From assembly GCF_011397635.1 (NCBI RefSeq), contig NC_064759.1:12544428-12608427 (forward strand): a stretch of 64,000 bases of DNA, given 5' to 3'. The DNA comes from Epinephelus fuscoguttatus. Its lineage: Eukaryota > Chordata > Actinopteri > Perciformes > Serranidae. Positions within the stretch are counted from its first letter, which is position 1, and every line of letters begins with the position of its first letter. Shown here in pieces: positions 12,201 through 24,900 of this stretch. Under the pieces are notes generated by a model. The model worked only from the letters and a program-made list of their open reading frames with translations. It was not told the DNA's origin and ran no database searches. Made by a program: the position numbers and the translations under genes.

Positions 12201-13055
12201 GTAGTTCTGGCCACTGGTGCGTCTGATTCACCAGTTCGATTAGGCGCAGAGGGGGAGGACCTACCGTTTGTATCCCACAGCATCTCAGATTTGGGTTTGG
12301 CTGTAAGCCTGAGAAAACTGGATATGAACTCTGATCCGATTTTAATTGTAGGTGCGGGTTTAAGTGCTGCAGACGCAGTTCTGTGCGCTTGTAACAGCAA
12401 CATAAGAGTGCTTCATGTCTTTCGTAAGAGCGTAGACGACCCAGACCTCATCTTCAAACAGCTGCCCAAGACCCTGTACCCAGAGTACCACAAAGTCTAT
12501 AACATGATGTGCTCTCAGACCTACACAAACGTGGCTCCCTCCTCTGCTTCAAACAGACCCCAGGCTGTAAGCATTGCCTCTTCAGTATGTGCCAAGATGT
12601 GCCCAAAGCCCCAACTTGCCACAGGTAACATGGCTGGTAATGCCAGTGTCAGCCTGTTTCCTGACTACACCAGTTTCCCTGAACACTGCGTGGTGTCCTT
12701 CCAGTCTGACATGAAGTGTTTGCTGCAGGGGAACAACTCCCTCAAGGCATTCAAGATCTCCATGGCACTAGTGCTGATCGGGACCAACCCTAACTTGTTT
12801 TTCTTGAAGGGTCAGGGCCAGTACCTGGGTCAGGATCCGACAAAACCCATCTCTTGCACGCAGAACCCCATTGACATCCACCCCTACACTTTTGAGTGCA
12901 CCAAGGAGCCAGGTCTGTTTGCCATGGGCCCGCTAGTGGGAGACAACTTTGTTCGCTTTTTGAAGGGTGGTGCTTTAGGCATTGCCTCCTGTCTGCTGAA
13001 GAAACTCAAGAAGAAAGAGAAACTCATCAGCAATGGAGGGAACAACTTCATTTGA
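9221..13055 (+). CDS. osgin2: Oxidative stress-induced growth inhibitor 2 (OSGIN2)
   Basis: Coding exons: 9221-9287, 10344-10480, 10562-10753, 11686-11777 and 11873-13055. All junctions are GT-AG and the sum is 1671 nt, giving 556 residues. The protein is a predicted FAD/NAD-binding oxidoreductase-like member of the OSGIN family, which is linked to stress responses and growth control. It opens MPLLEETTL, as vertebrate OSGIN2 does, then has a GNGPSG dinucleotide-binding loop (residues 23-28, split by intron 1), DLEYLSEGLEGRS at the start of exon 3, the LATG flavoprotein motif (about 275-277) and a second Rossmann loop, GAGLSA (323-328). It ends with a GPLVGDNFVRFLKGGALG block. OSGIN2 rather than OSGIN1 is chosen from the N-terminus and the VKLKGLQKNF segment. 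A Gly/Asp/Glu-rich insert (about 206-248) and a Ser/Ala-rich insert before DYTSFPEH make it longer than my recollection of the human protein. An upstream GTG in the same exon is not used as a start. It converges on nbn. Confidence 0.95.
9795..10188. mobile_element. MITE in osgin2 intron (CCAACATCAAAGAA family)
   Basis: The segment contains CCAACATCAAAGAACTTGTG and CAGCCAAAAAGTTGCACCTG, closely matching the start of the element at 42523-43433. It closes with CTTGGTGTGTCAGGGCCCT, whose complement resembles that element's other terminus. The left end is eroded. Confidence 0.6.
11236..11622. mobile_element. Short foldback element in osgin2 intron
   Basis: Begins ACAAAACATTCTCACTCCGA and ends GGGATCGAGGATGTGTTGTA, an imperfect inverted terminal pair. 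The interior (GGTACCCTGGGTGCATTGGT, TCAAGTTCTGCCTGTTACAT) matches the arms of the larger foldback at 3378-5006. The length is about 390 bp and it is non-coding. Confidence 0.7.
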
Positions 13056-15954
13056 TGGATAAAAGAGCAGTACACGTTGGTCGTAGGGCACAGATTTCAA
13101 GCGCCTCTTACCAACTGATGTAAAGGGTGAAGGGGGAAACGAGTTTTAATATGTTTTAATCATTTAGGCAGTGTTTTTTCATCAAAGCTAAGGCATTTTT
13201 ACAACTTTCTGAGACCAAAAAGACAATGGATGTACACTAATTAGTTTCTAAAGAAACAAAAGACAGCTTTCAACAGTCTTGTCTGACTTCATAAGAAGTC
13301 CCCAGAAGTCCAAGCTACCATGTGCCAATGTTTTCTAGTCAATCTGTAACCTCACAACTGAATGGGACCTTATTTTCATCAGGGTTATTTATTCGTTCAC
13401 CATGTGTCTTTCAATCCATTTACTAACAACAGTTAAATGTTTGTCGTATCACACTTTAAGTCTTATTTTAGCTTTGCCTTTAGGAGAGGGGAATGCTCAA
13501 AAGTAGAGGCCACTGTGCTCATCCTCCATGCAACTTATAGCTATAATTGTGAGGACAATCTGGTATAACACAAAGTTACAATCGTCTGACCTCTAAGATA
13601 AACAACTCGGAGTGGTAAATGTTTGCAATAGTGGACACAAGATTTATCTCAAAACATGTGACACAGCAAGTTCATGGCTAAGCAATCTAAATGTTCCTGA
13701 TTATTCTGAGCCTACCGTTATTTTTAAACTTCAGAGGATTCTTTGTTTAGCTGCTATTGTAGGTAGTTGGAGCCATATACCTAAAAAACTTTAAGTCTAA
13801 TAAATCTGACCTGCTGCTTTGGTTACAGTGATACTGACAGGATTTCTATGCAAACAATTTCCCTTGCAGATCTGAATGTATTCTTGGGCACCCACTGACA
13901 ATTTTACCATTTAGATTCAAGTATCCTGGCAAAAGACACGCACTCATTAAAGGATCATTCTGGTGTTTTACATTTTTCTTCTTTTTAAAAATGTATTTCT
14001 ATACAGTACGCACATCTTCAGATGTAAACTTCAGCCAACAGTGAAAATCTTGGCAGTTTTTAACATTTGTTTAGATTTACATTTAGAGCAACGGCAAATG
14101 TAATTGCGAGATTACTAGGGGCCAGGGCACATGCCGTGTCTTTGACCACCTAGAAATGCGAGATCGAGCACTGGGTGCTACTCTTGCCAGTACTCTGTGC
14201 CAACTTTTAAGGGTGTGCAGGCAGGTTGCATCTGAAGTTTTTAAGTGACCATAACTTCAAGTGTGTATTAGGCCTAAAATGTTTTTTCATATTTATTATA
14301 GACTGATGTTAATGGCAGAAAGGGAAGATACTGGCTGTGATTGGTTGTTCCTCGTCATATGACATGCAGTGTGCATTGCTGTGTTGCAAAAGTTAAACTT
14401 TGAGTATCTCAGGCCGCAGCCATAGCACCCTGAAAAACAGGCACTTGGAAACACTCATGTGCCGTGACAGCGCTTTCGCTTTTGAGCGTGCCTTTGACGC
14501 ATCTACAGAGAAAACACTAGATCTGAGAACGCTTAATGCACATCCTAATTTTCCCCACTGATAGTGCTTGCTTTTTTTTTTTTTTTTTTTTTCAAATTTG
14601 GTTCATTTGGCAGCCAGCTTTTAATTCTGAGACATGGAAACTTCTCATCAGATGAGCCCACGCTAACGTGTGTTACCCCACAATGATGTATTTTGGCAAA
14701 ATGAAGATGGGCATGGTGTTCACTGAGAGAGTTCATTAGCGGTAAAATATAATTTCTAGAAGACAGGATAAAACAGCAGCATGGTAATTTAACTTAATAT
14801 CACCCATTACATCATGACTGGAATATTATGAAAAAGTAAAACAATTCTTTCCTTCACAATCCATTTATCTAAACACTTAAAATTTTCTTGTCATTTAAGC
14901 CAGTCAGTGCGAGCTGTCTCTAAACCATTATAGATACACATGAAGAATAGGGGCTCTCCATGACACAACAGAAAAGCACACTTGCTGAATACCCATTTTT
15001 ACAATCATACCATATAAATCATTTATTTTTATATTTTTAGCAAACCAAATCTTAGCATTCTCTTTGTATTTTTATAATTGCATTACACCGTAGTTTCAGC
15101 ATGTTGTGGCTATCCCTGTGAAAGCTAACACCTGTGCTCCATCTTAGAGCTATTTAATCTACCTACTGGGCAATATGTCAATTTCTTATTGTCTATCACT
15201 GTAGTCATAACATATGTTTATTTCAAATTTGCAAAACATGGCACACAACATTGTTTACTAACATAGGAACTGCAAACTCTAATAACTGGGCTGAGATACA
15301 CCAACTCTAGATGTGTGTATATATAAAAATCTTCTTCCATTTTTAATACAGCCTCACAGCAAACAGCCAAGTGCCAAATCAGACAGATGGTGAGCAGAGA
15401 CAGTAGCAATCTATTCTTCATTTCCACTGTATTTTTCTTCCTTTCAGTCATTTTAACACTGTCTGCAAGAGTGTGATGCTATATGCAGATTTTTTGTGTG
15501 TGTGCCGCTCACGCGCAGCTCATGGTTTGTTTATTGTGATGTGACACTTTGAACCCCCCCCCCCCCCTTCTATACAATATGGTAGTCAGAGTCAGTGTTG
15601 GGGGTAATGCATTACTAAAATAACATGTTACTGTAGTCACATTACTTTTTCCACTAACAAAGTTAGTAGTTTAACACATTACTGTATAAGTTTTGGTAAT
15701 CATATAACAGTAACTAGTGGAAATGTTGTTACTTGTGTTGAAAATTGAATTTCTGCTGAATTATTCCTTGATGCTTTTTTCACTGACTTCTGAATATTGT
15801 TTTGATATGAATATTAAATATATGCATGCAGGCATGAACCATTGCCTTGCAGCAGCTGCTGTGAGCAGAAGACAGGAAAGAGTACGTGTAAGGACTGCAG
15901 ACTGGGTGACTCAAAAGTGGAGATAACTCTTATTATTGTTTTGAATTTAGTTAA

Positions 15955-16626
15955 AGGTCCAGTGTGTAGGATTTAGGGGGATGTACTGGCGGAAATTGAA
16001 TATAAAATATTTTTCTTCGTGTATAGTCACCTGAAAATAAGAATCATGGTCCTCGTCCATGGAGATCTCCATGCTGCACTGCCATGTTTTTCTACAGTGG
16101 CCCTAAAAGGACAAATAAAACAGTTGCTCTTGATGGGCCATTCGTATTTTCTCATTGGCCTTTATAGTTGGAAGCCCCTTTGTGACAAGCAGCATCCGAA
16201 AAACACTGATTTTTTTAATGTTAAACTGTTTCGTTCAGTGTTTTTACCGGCTTAAAATCACCTGGTGCATTTGTTTTAGAGAGAAGGAGACCTCTAATTC
16301 GGCTCATGGTAAAAGCCTCCAAAATGTCTGGATCTTAAGTTATCAAAGGCAAAAGGTGAGCACAAATTAGCAGGTGCTGGTCTAGCTGCCCGTCTGCAAA
16401 GTGCCAAACACTTTTTATAACGTGAAAATGCTTTATTCCGTGTTTTATTTTCTGCTTTTAATCACCTGGTCGGTTTGTTTCAGAGGAAGAGACCTCTGCA
16501 GATGATTCAGCTCCTGGTAAAAACCTCCTGAACACTGAAGGAATTCAAACTGGGAATAGTTTCAGCTGGTTGCAATCCTCACCACTAGATTCCACTAAAC
16601 CCCCCTAAATCTTACAAAGTGGACCT
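15955..16626. mobile_element. MITE with AGGTCCAGTGTGTAGGATTT termini (TTAA class)
   Basis: The left terminus AGGTCCAGTGTGTAGGATTT pairs with the complement of the right terminus (CCCCTAAATCTTACAAAGTG then GACCT). The left flank is TTAA (15951-15954); the right flank is TCAA, a one-base decay. TTAA duplication points to a piggyBac- or Kolobok-type non-autonomous element. A shorter relative with intact TTAA flanks is at 22970-23311. Confidence 0.75.
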
Positions 16627-17240
16627 TCAAAGGATAAAAATATGACCCAGGTTGCTTCAACTCCAAGCACAATCTGTATGCTTGATGAAGCACCAACAGG
16701 TTTATTGTGTGTCCATCCATATGCTTCACATTTTAGCACAGATTCGTACGGATGTTTGAGAGCAACTCGCAAGTATTTGGTAGAAAATTTGCTTTAATCC
16801 CAAAGTAATAAGCAAAATAATCCCATTGTAATTTAGAGAACAGAATGATGTATAAGGGCCAGTCTCCTTCTTCCTTTTGGCACTCTGCTGCTCTTAAAAA
16901 AAACCTTTTGTAACTGCACAACTCATGCTGAATGCTGGCACTGGCCTTGGATATGAAGTGACAGGTGGGCATCGACTATCTGCACAGAAAGGCCTGTAAA
17001 TGTTTTGGCATGACGACTACTTATCTGAACAGTTTCAGATCTGTAAAAGTGCCTGAAGGCTCGACGGAGATCGTTAAAGAAATGGCAACTTGAATCCCTC
17101 TTGAGTTTCTCGTTCAGATAAAACCAGGGAACACATTTGGTCTTAACTTCAAAACGAAGGAAAAGCTGCTTTCAGCATGTAGAGTTTTAACGCTCTCTTG
17201 TACAATTGAAGAGTTTTTAATGTTTTGTATGCCGCATTTT

Positions 17241-17259
17241 TTTATTATTGACAAATAAA
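17241..17259. terminator. Facing poly(A) signals for osgin2 and nbn
   Basis: On the plus strand AATAAA occupies 17254-17259 (osgin2 side). On the minus strand AATAAA occupies 17246-17241 (nbn side), about 300 bases past the nbn stop. The two hexamers are separated by 7 bases, so if both are used the transcripts would overlap by a few tens of bases. Use of either site is inferred. Confidence 0.5.
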
Positions 17260-17549
17260 ACTTTGAGAAAAAATCTCTGAACATGTGACTGTTTTGTTAC
17301 ATTGTTCCCTGTCAGTGGGTTCATTAGTGACATTTATAGATAGAACAGGAAGAAAAGCAAAACAAAACATTGACAAACATTTCTGATGATATAAGCAGCT
17401 ACCACAGTTACATTTGACACACAGATATCAGGATTTATCTTTCAAATTAGTATTTCTGGAGTCCTTTTTATACAGTGTTGATGAAGTCTGACATACTTCC
17501 TGTGCCTCTGAAATGACTTCCCTCTGTAGGACGTTGAGATGAAGGCATT

Positions 17550-18856
17550 TCATCTTCTCCTGGTTAGTTTGGTGGGGTTGTACCTAAGGAAACACACACA
17601 CAGAAGAGATTTTTATCTCACAGGTCTGTCCACGTCCAGGATGGGCTTTTAACATTCCTCATGGATCATTCCTCACTGTCCTTAGAGGCATTTTGAACAA
17701 ACAATAAAATCAGCCTAAATTAAGCGCTGTAAAACGAGGACAGTGTTTGAACAGCTTAAAGCAAACAGGCTTCCTATAAACCACGTCTGGAAACTTCGTT
17801 TAGGCCTACCAAAAAAGAAAATACCGGAGTGTTTTCTTAGCAGCGGAGTCCGTTCCCCGGATACGCATGACTGACTGAGCATGACTCAGTGATCAAACAG
17901 CTCAGCCTTGACACACAAAATCAATCTCAGACTGTCTCTTTTCTGCTTAGTCAAAGAAAACACGGCAGCGCCAGCAGCAGCGCCAGCTTACATCACCTCT
18001 GTTACCTAGGCAACCACTGTGACGAAAGAATCACTAAGTTCTCATTGGTTACACTGAAGCCACAGCGGTCCCATATCCATAATTCCCAGTAAATTATATC
18101 ATGTCTGCACCAGATGATAACGACTGAGGCTGCACAGACAGAACCTTTCTGACAGAGGATTCTATCACTTTATACTAAATGAGGGACCAAGCAAGTGTAG
18201 CACAAGGGGCTGTGTACATTCAGGGGGTTTACCCAAATTTCAGTGTCCATATGGTAAGGAACACACCACTTAGTTAACAGTGGGAAGTATTGCCTCCTAT
18301 ACTTAGAGGGATGCCACTGACAAGGAGACAAGAGGGGAAACATTTATACCCGTCTGTCTAAACAATAAACACAAAAATGGGGACAAAGAAACATATAAAA
18401 CATTATACTAAAAACAAAACAAAAAAAACAACTTTATGTCACATGTTCTGGTCATGTCCTAAAGTATTTCATTTCTGGGATTTAATATTCTTTCAACAAT
18501 GTTTGGACGGCTGGTTGCCCCATCGATGTCCATAGCAGTATTTGGAGTGACTCCTCTAGATGCTAATTTAAGTAGAGCCCAAACGGACGTTGTCTCTTTC
18601 TGTTCACTTCTGACCAGAAGGCTCACCCTGTGTAAATGGACGGACTCTTCACCTCTAACATTTGGACGTTGGATTAAGGAGGTTATGTATCATTTACAAT
18701 TGGAGAAATTCCGTTGTTTTATTAAAGGATCAACTACACGCTTCTATGCCACCTGACAACAATTTTTAACTTTTGTTAACTTTTAGCTAAACATGTTATA
18801 CTCAACTACTTACATCACACAAGTTTATTAATTTGTCATCCTTTTTTAAAATAAAT

Positions 18857-18927
<71 letters not shown>

Positions 18928-21900
18928 TTAGTATTTTCCTTTTTTCCCATTTATTTATTTATTTTTTGTTCTTGTCTTTTGGATTTCCTTTCGCTGATCT
19001 GGCTTTCTTGGTTTGTTCCTGGGTTGGTGGATGGGTGGAGTTGTTTTGTTCTGTCCATGTTGGTTCTATGTTTGTGTGTTGATGCTCTGTGCACCTTGTT
19101 GAATTATAAATAAAATGTAAAAGCTTCAAAATTCTGAGGTGGTATTTGCTGACGCATTTCATGTCGTCCAACAAAAAGTGAAATTCCCTTAAGCTTGTTT
19201 TAACCACAGACCTCAGGCATCTAACCAAAAACCCATTGAAAAAACACACTGACATTGAGATGAAGGAACAGGAAGTCCAACAATGCTCACTCATTCCTTT
19301 ACAACCCTATGTATCTGGATATATTTTGGCTGTGTGAATATACCTCACTACCATCTATTGGATTTTAAGATGTATGACTTTTTTTTCGATCAGAGCTGAA
19401 TGTCTTATCTTGCAATGTTAACAAAGGTAAAAAATAATGTGTTTATCCACCCTGTGATTTGGTTTCACTCCAAATTTTAATGGCTTCTTCCTCTGCTGCC
19501 ACAACCTTCCACAGAGTTTCATGAAACAATGAGCTCAGTAGTTTTCCCAGTAATAACACACGCAATGAGCTAATAAACAATTTATATAACCTACTTTTGG
19601 AGTTACTTTTTAATTACATCCTTGCTTTAGACATTATCATTATATTGCTGCTTTTTGACTCCGGTAGGGCTGCCCCCTAATAGTCGACTGAACGTCAGTC
19701 GACCAGAAAGGTAATTAGTCAGCAAGATTTCATTGGTCGCTTAGTCGCAGGGGGGAAAAAAAGTGAAACTCTGTTAGGAGCTGCACCTTGTCAAAATATA
19801 TCAAAACCTACATGACTGGACCATGTGGGAATTTAATTTGAAAGGACAGACACAGGGAGAGACCACATTCAGCAGTCAGACAGGAGTCAGGTTATAAACC
19901 AATCACAGCTGACAGATATCTTTCCCTTATTCAGTAAATATTCAGTCTGATAAATACGGAAAAGTTGATCATATTAGTGCAGGGCTACCCAGAGCTTTAC
20001 ATCTGTCCCACTGACGATAGGCCTACACACTTATAAACAGCTCCTGGAAGAAGATTTCCAGGCAGTTAAAGACGCAGCATGTGTACGGCCCCTAATTTCC
20101 AGAGCTGGTACCTGGTGTTATTCTACAGGCTAGTTAATAATAGTCGGGCAGGAAATCCAAAGTGAGGGATCATTTTGAGAAGATGAAGGACGAACCCAAG
20201 GTGATATGTAAACTTATCTTCATTGGTCGACTCCAAACATGACGTATCATCTGAAACATGGAAGTAGCTACATGCCCATTAGCCCACAGCGTCATTAACA
20301 GGCGGCTCGCTCAGTGTGTGACGTGCACTTGTAGATAAAATATAGGCCTATATTAATGAAGGTTCATTAGTACGGTTTTGTATTTCTCTGTAATGTAGCA
20401 CAGTGTTAACAATGTTACTGATACTATTCTTTCTCACACCTTCAACTCAAACCATTGTGTTGCCCCGCCCACAATATATCATTTAATAATTACGTTAATA
20501 TCGTAAACATGCGGGCGACTAGTCGACTAATGGCCCTAAATGACGACTACTGGTCAACTAGGAAAATTCTTAGTCAGGGGCAGCCCTAGACTCTGGCTTA
20601 TTAATTGATAGCACATCATGCTTCTGCTGTGTCTGTGTTTTCTCTCTTTCCACACATATCTCAGTTTCAGATGAGGCCCAACATTTTGGACACAAGAAGA
20701 TCTCTACTGATGAGTTGGGATGACCAACACCTCGCTTATATTATATGAGTAAGTCATGCTGAGGGTTGACTTTTTTGTTCAAAACACAGATAATGAAGGA
20801 GACAGAAACTGAAGCAGCAGGACGATCTCAAATCTTTATAAATCATCAATAAATCAGTATAAAATAAAAAAGAATACGCCAGTGTTTTACCTTTAAATGT
20901 CGACCTAATGACAAAACAGAAAGTCAGCCTATATACCTACAGATGTGAGACAAATGTAGAAACCTTACACTGGTCTTTAGGAAGCTGTGAAGGACGTATA
21001 AAGGTTAGTACACATCTTATCCAGTTTCTTACCTGAAGAGGTCATCTCCAGCGCTCTCATCCCGTCTGTTCTGACGCTCCTCCTGGAACAAACATAGGCT
21101 CAAGTCATGAATGAAAGGCTCAGACAGATCACAGACAGATAAGAGACACGGAGTGACAATAATACCTCTGCTGCATCTTTCAGCCATTCATCCAGATCAG
21201 AGTTTTTGCCCCGGTTGTGAACTAGCAGATCAGACCCTCTGATGATGTGGGCTCGGCCCCCTGCACTTGACACGCAGACCTGCTACATGCACAAAAGGAC
21301 ATTTATGAGAAAGAGAATGATGAAACTTTGCTGGAATTTATTTTGTGTGCTTTGTGGAAGGGATTAAAATCGACCATCCTGTTCGTATCGCGTCATTCGT
21401 GACATTGTTCTAATAAGGGCACACACGTTTATCTCTGGAAATTAATAAAAAACTGGACACATCTCTCGCAAATTATGGACATTTTATGGAAGAGAGAATC
21501 CCTCATTAGCGTGCTTCCTGGGGAAAAGAGGTACCTTCGTCCATGTGTATTAATACTTCATAAATATCTAGACTTTTTGTTTTAAATTTCATCCACTTGA
21601 GTGCCTGAAATTGGATTTTTTTTTTTTTCACACCCAATCAAGGGATGGGTTTTTTTCTTTTAAAAATTGATAAAAATTCTAGATATCTGGAAGAAAATAT
21701 CTAGATTTCATCTGTCGGCAAGGAGCCTGTTGAGAGAATTTTTTCAACTTCAAAGGCCTTTTCACACTGAGTCTGTTTTCTGTGGATGCTTTTTTAATTT
21801 AATCAATCACCAGAAAAAAATCTTTACACACATAAACCTCGCACACTGATTCCGATGCACTTTATTGTTCTATTTGATGTGAACATTTGCAATACGTGAC

Positions 21901-24900
21901 AAAATAAAAAGACACATTTCCTCCTTTGCCTCTCTCCATTGGAGTTACGTATCTCTCTGTCACTCCCTCCCTGTCTGTCATTTGGCACCACAGCTGCATG
22001 ATGGGGCGGAGCTGTCTGTCCTCTCTGTCCTCCACAGTCTGTGTGCGGTCCACTTGTTTTGACTGTGTCCTGGTGACACTTTTTCTTCACTGATTATTTG
22101 TCTAACGTCGCTAAAGGCTCTTACGGATGCGAAATACTCAAAAAGATCGAACCTGTTCTGAAAATTTTAATGATGGACAAAAGTTTCAGACTTCAAGCAC
22201 GATTGACACAACGTGACGTCGTATTTATTTTTAGATGTGCGACAAAGTCGGACGAAAAAATAAATAAATAAATAAATAAAAAACTGACTCAGTGTGCAAA
22301 GGCCTTAAAACTGTTTTTTGGACAAATCATCTTTTTCTTGTACATGTTCTGCAGGTAAGTATAAAGGTGATTAGTATCTGTGTTCCCGTGCAGCGGTAGG
22401 TTTTACGTAGAAATATGGTCAAAAATATGGTATGGAGTTACGCTGATCTACATTTTGCCAACAAGTGCAAGTATAAATTAAAATACAGTATTATGTTCAA
22501 TGGTAGGTTGATAGATCTGTCACAACAGAAATGTGGACTCATTTTGACAAAAATAAATTACAAGTTGGGTAAATGAAATAAGATAAAATGTCTGTGGCAA
22601 TTAAGACCTTACCAATTTTAAGGTGACTTTAAAGGCTTAATATTTATAAAATTGAATTTAAGAGTTCAGGGGCCTGCAAAAAATATTCTTTTAAGTGCTG
22701 CCTCTAAATTTCAAATGAGACTCTGCTGTATATTTCTGTTGTGTAAGTTGCTTTGTACTCTGACCTTGCGGAAACATTTGAAGTTCTTTGCACAGCCGTT
22801 GCTCTGCGTCGTTTGTGGTTTGGTTTTGGGAGGTGCAGACACAGTCAGAGATCTAAACTCCACTAGCACCACCTTTTTAGGAAGGTCTTCATCAATCTTC
22901 GACTCCTACAAAACAGCACATAGATTAATGTTTTAGGATATAAAACAAATCACAACTGCAGTGAATTAAAGGTCCAGTGTGTTTCATGTAGTGGCATCCA
23001 GTGGTGAGGCTGACTGCAACCAACTGAAACTTTTCCTATGTGCCAACTATGTGGAAGAACAACAGGGGCCGACACGAAAGCGTGAATGGCCCTATCTAGA
23101 GCCTATGCTTGGTTTGTCTGTTCTGGCCTACTGTAGAACGTGGTGGCCTCCATGGAAGAGGATCCGCTCCGTATGTAGATAAAAATGGTTCATAGTAAGG
23201 TAATGAAAAACAACAATTCCTTTATTTCAGGTGAATATACAATAAAGAAAACACAGAGCATTATATTCCACCTCTGACAAAAGATGCCCTTAAATCTTAC
23301 ACACTAGACCTTTAATGCAGTTCAGACAGTGTCTTCTGACTGGTTCTCAACAGAGCTGCAACTATTAGTTGATCGACAGATAAATAATTCCCAACCAATA
23401 TGACAATCGATAAATCCTTTAAGTAATTCCTCATGTCATGTCAATGGTAGAAAATGTTCTTTTCAGCCTCTAAAATATGGAGATTTTCTACTTGTTTCCT
23501 TTTTATATCACAATAAACTGAATATCTTTGAGTTTAGTCTGACTAAACTAGTCATTTAAAGACATCATGTTGGACTTTGAGAGACTGAGGTGGACATTTT
23601 TCACCATTTTCTTACATTTAATAGACCAAACAATTAATCAGCTGGTCGAGAAAAATAATCAGCAGATTAATTACTAATGAAAACAATCATGGGGCGGCAC
23701 GGTGGTCTGATGGTTAGCACTGTTGCCTCACAGCAAGAGGGTTGCCAGTTCGATCCCGGGCGTGGGAGCCCTTCTGTGTGGAGTTTGCATGTTCTCCCCG
23801 TGTCAGCGTGGGTTCTCTCCGGGCACTCCGGCTTCCTCCCACAGTCCAAAGACATGCAGATTGGGGACTAGGTTAACTGATAACTCTAAATTGTCCGTAG
23901 GTGTGAATGTGAGCGTGTTTGTCTCTATGTGTCAACCCTGCGATAGTCTAGCAACCTGTCCAGGGTGTACCCTGCCTCTCGCCCAATGTCAGCTGGGATA
24001 GGCTCCAGGCCCCCCGCGACCCTCAAGAGGATGAAGCGGTTAGAAGATGAATAAATAAATGAATGAATGAAAACAATCATTAATTGCTTGTAGATGACAC
24101 TTCATATGAGAGATTTAAAGTTTCAAAACAGTACAATAAATACATCAGCTAGCCACTCTTACAACCACTGGATGCCAGTAAGCTTTGAAATTTGAGTTGA
24201 GACTGAGTAAACTTGAATCAAAAATGTTTTGATTGTTGGCTTGAAGCCACTGAAAATAGTTAGTATTCTGATGACTTGGATTCATCCAGTGCTGTCTGTC
24301 CCGACCTTAAGAGTAATCAAAAACCCTGATTTTGACAATAAATAAAGGCAGAAAAAGAAGTAAAATAGTTAGCTGGATATTGTAGCTTATTTAAAGTGAG
24401 GAAGAGAGAAAACTGTGACAGTAAGAGCTTTACACAGAACTTACTTGGACCTCCTGTTTGACTGTAACTGGTTTCAGAGGGGTCTTAGTCTCTTCTTTAG
24501 GCTTGGTAATATCTCCTTCAAGTAGCGCTAAATCCTGCAGAATTAAACATGTGCAGAAACAGTGAAACATGATTGAAAATATAACTGAGACTTGTAAGTT
24601 TTCTTTTCTCTTAATAATTGTAAGCACAAAAGAAGGCAGACAGTACCTCAATGAAAGACGCCTCGTCATCGTCAAAAGGCTGGAGGTTTTTACTTGTACT
24701 GGCGGATGACACTTCCTGAGGTTTGCTGAACTCCTGATTAGTTTTCCTGTGCTCTAAAGGATCAACCTGCTCTTTCTTGATGGAGACAATATGTGGTGGA
24801 GATTTTTGGTGCTTATGGGAATCTGACTCTTTTTCCAGGCCCACCTGCGACCTCTGGTTCTTTCCTGTTTCCTCTACGAGGACCCGCTGCCTCTTGCTCG

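Larger units (their letters stand above)
13056..17259 (+). other. osgin2: Probable osgin2 3' UTR
   Basis: From the osgin2 stop to the plus-strand AATAAA at 17254-17259 no coding exon is seen on either strand. An earlier AATAAA near 13799 could give a short 3' UTR of about 750 bases; the distal signal would give 4.2 kb. The stretch contains a poly-T run (14572-14592), a C-run (15554-15567), a degenerate GTTACTGTAGTCACATTAC-type repeat (15590-15720) and the MITE at 15955-16626. The extent of the UTR is inferred. Confidence 0.45.
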
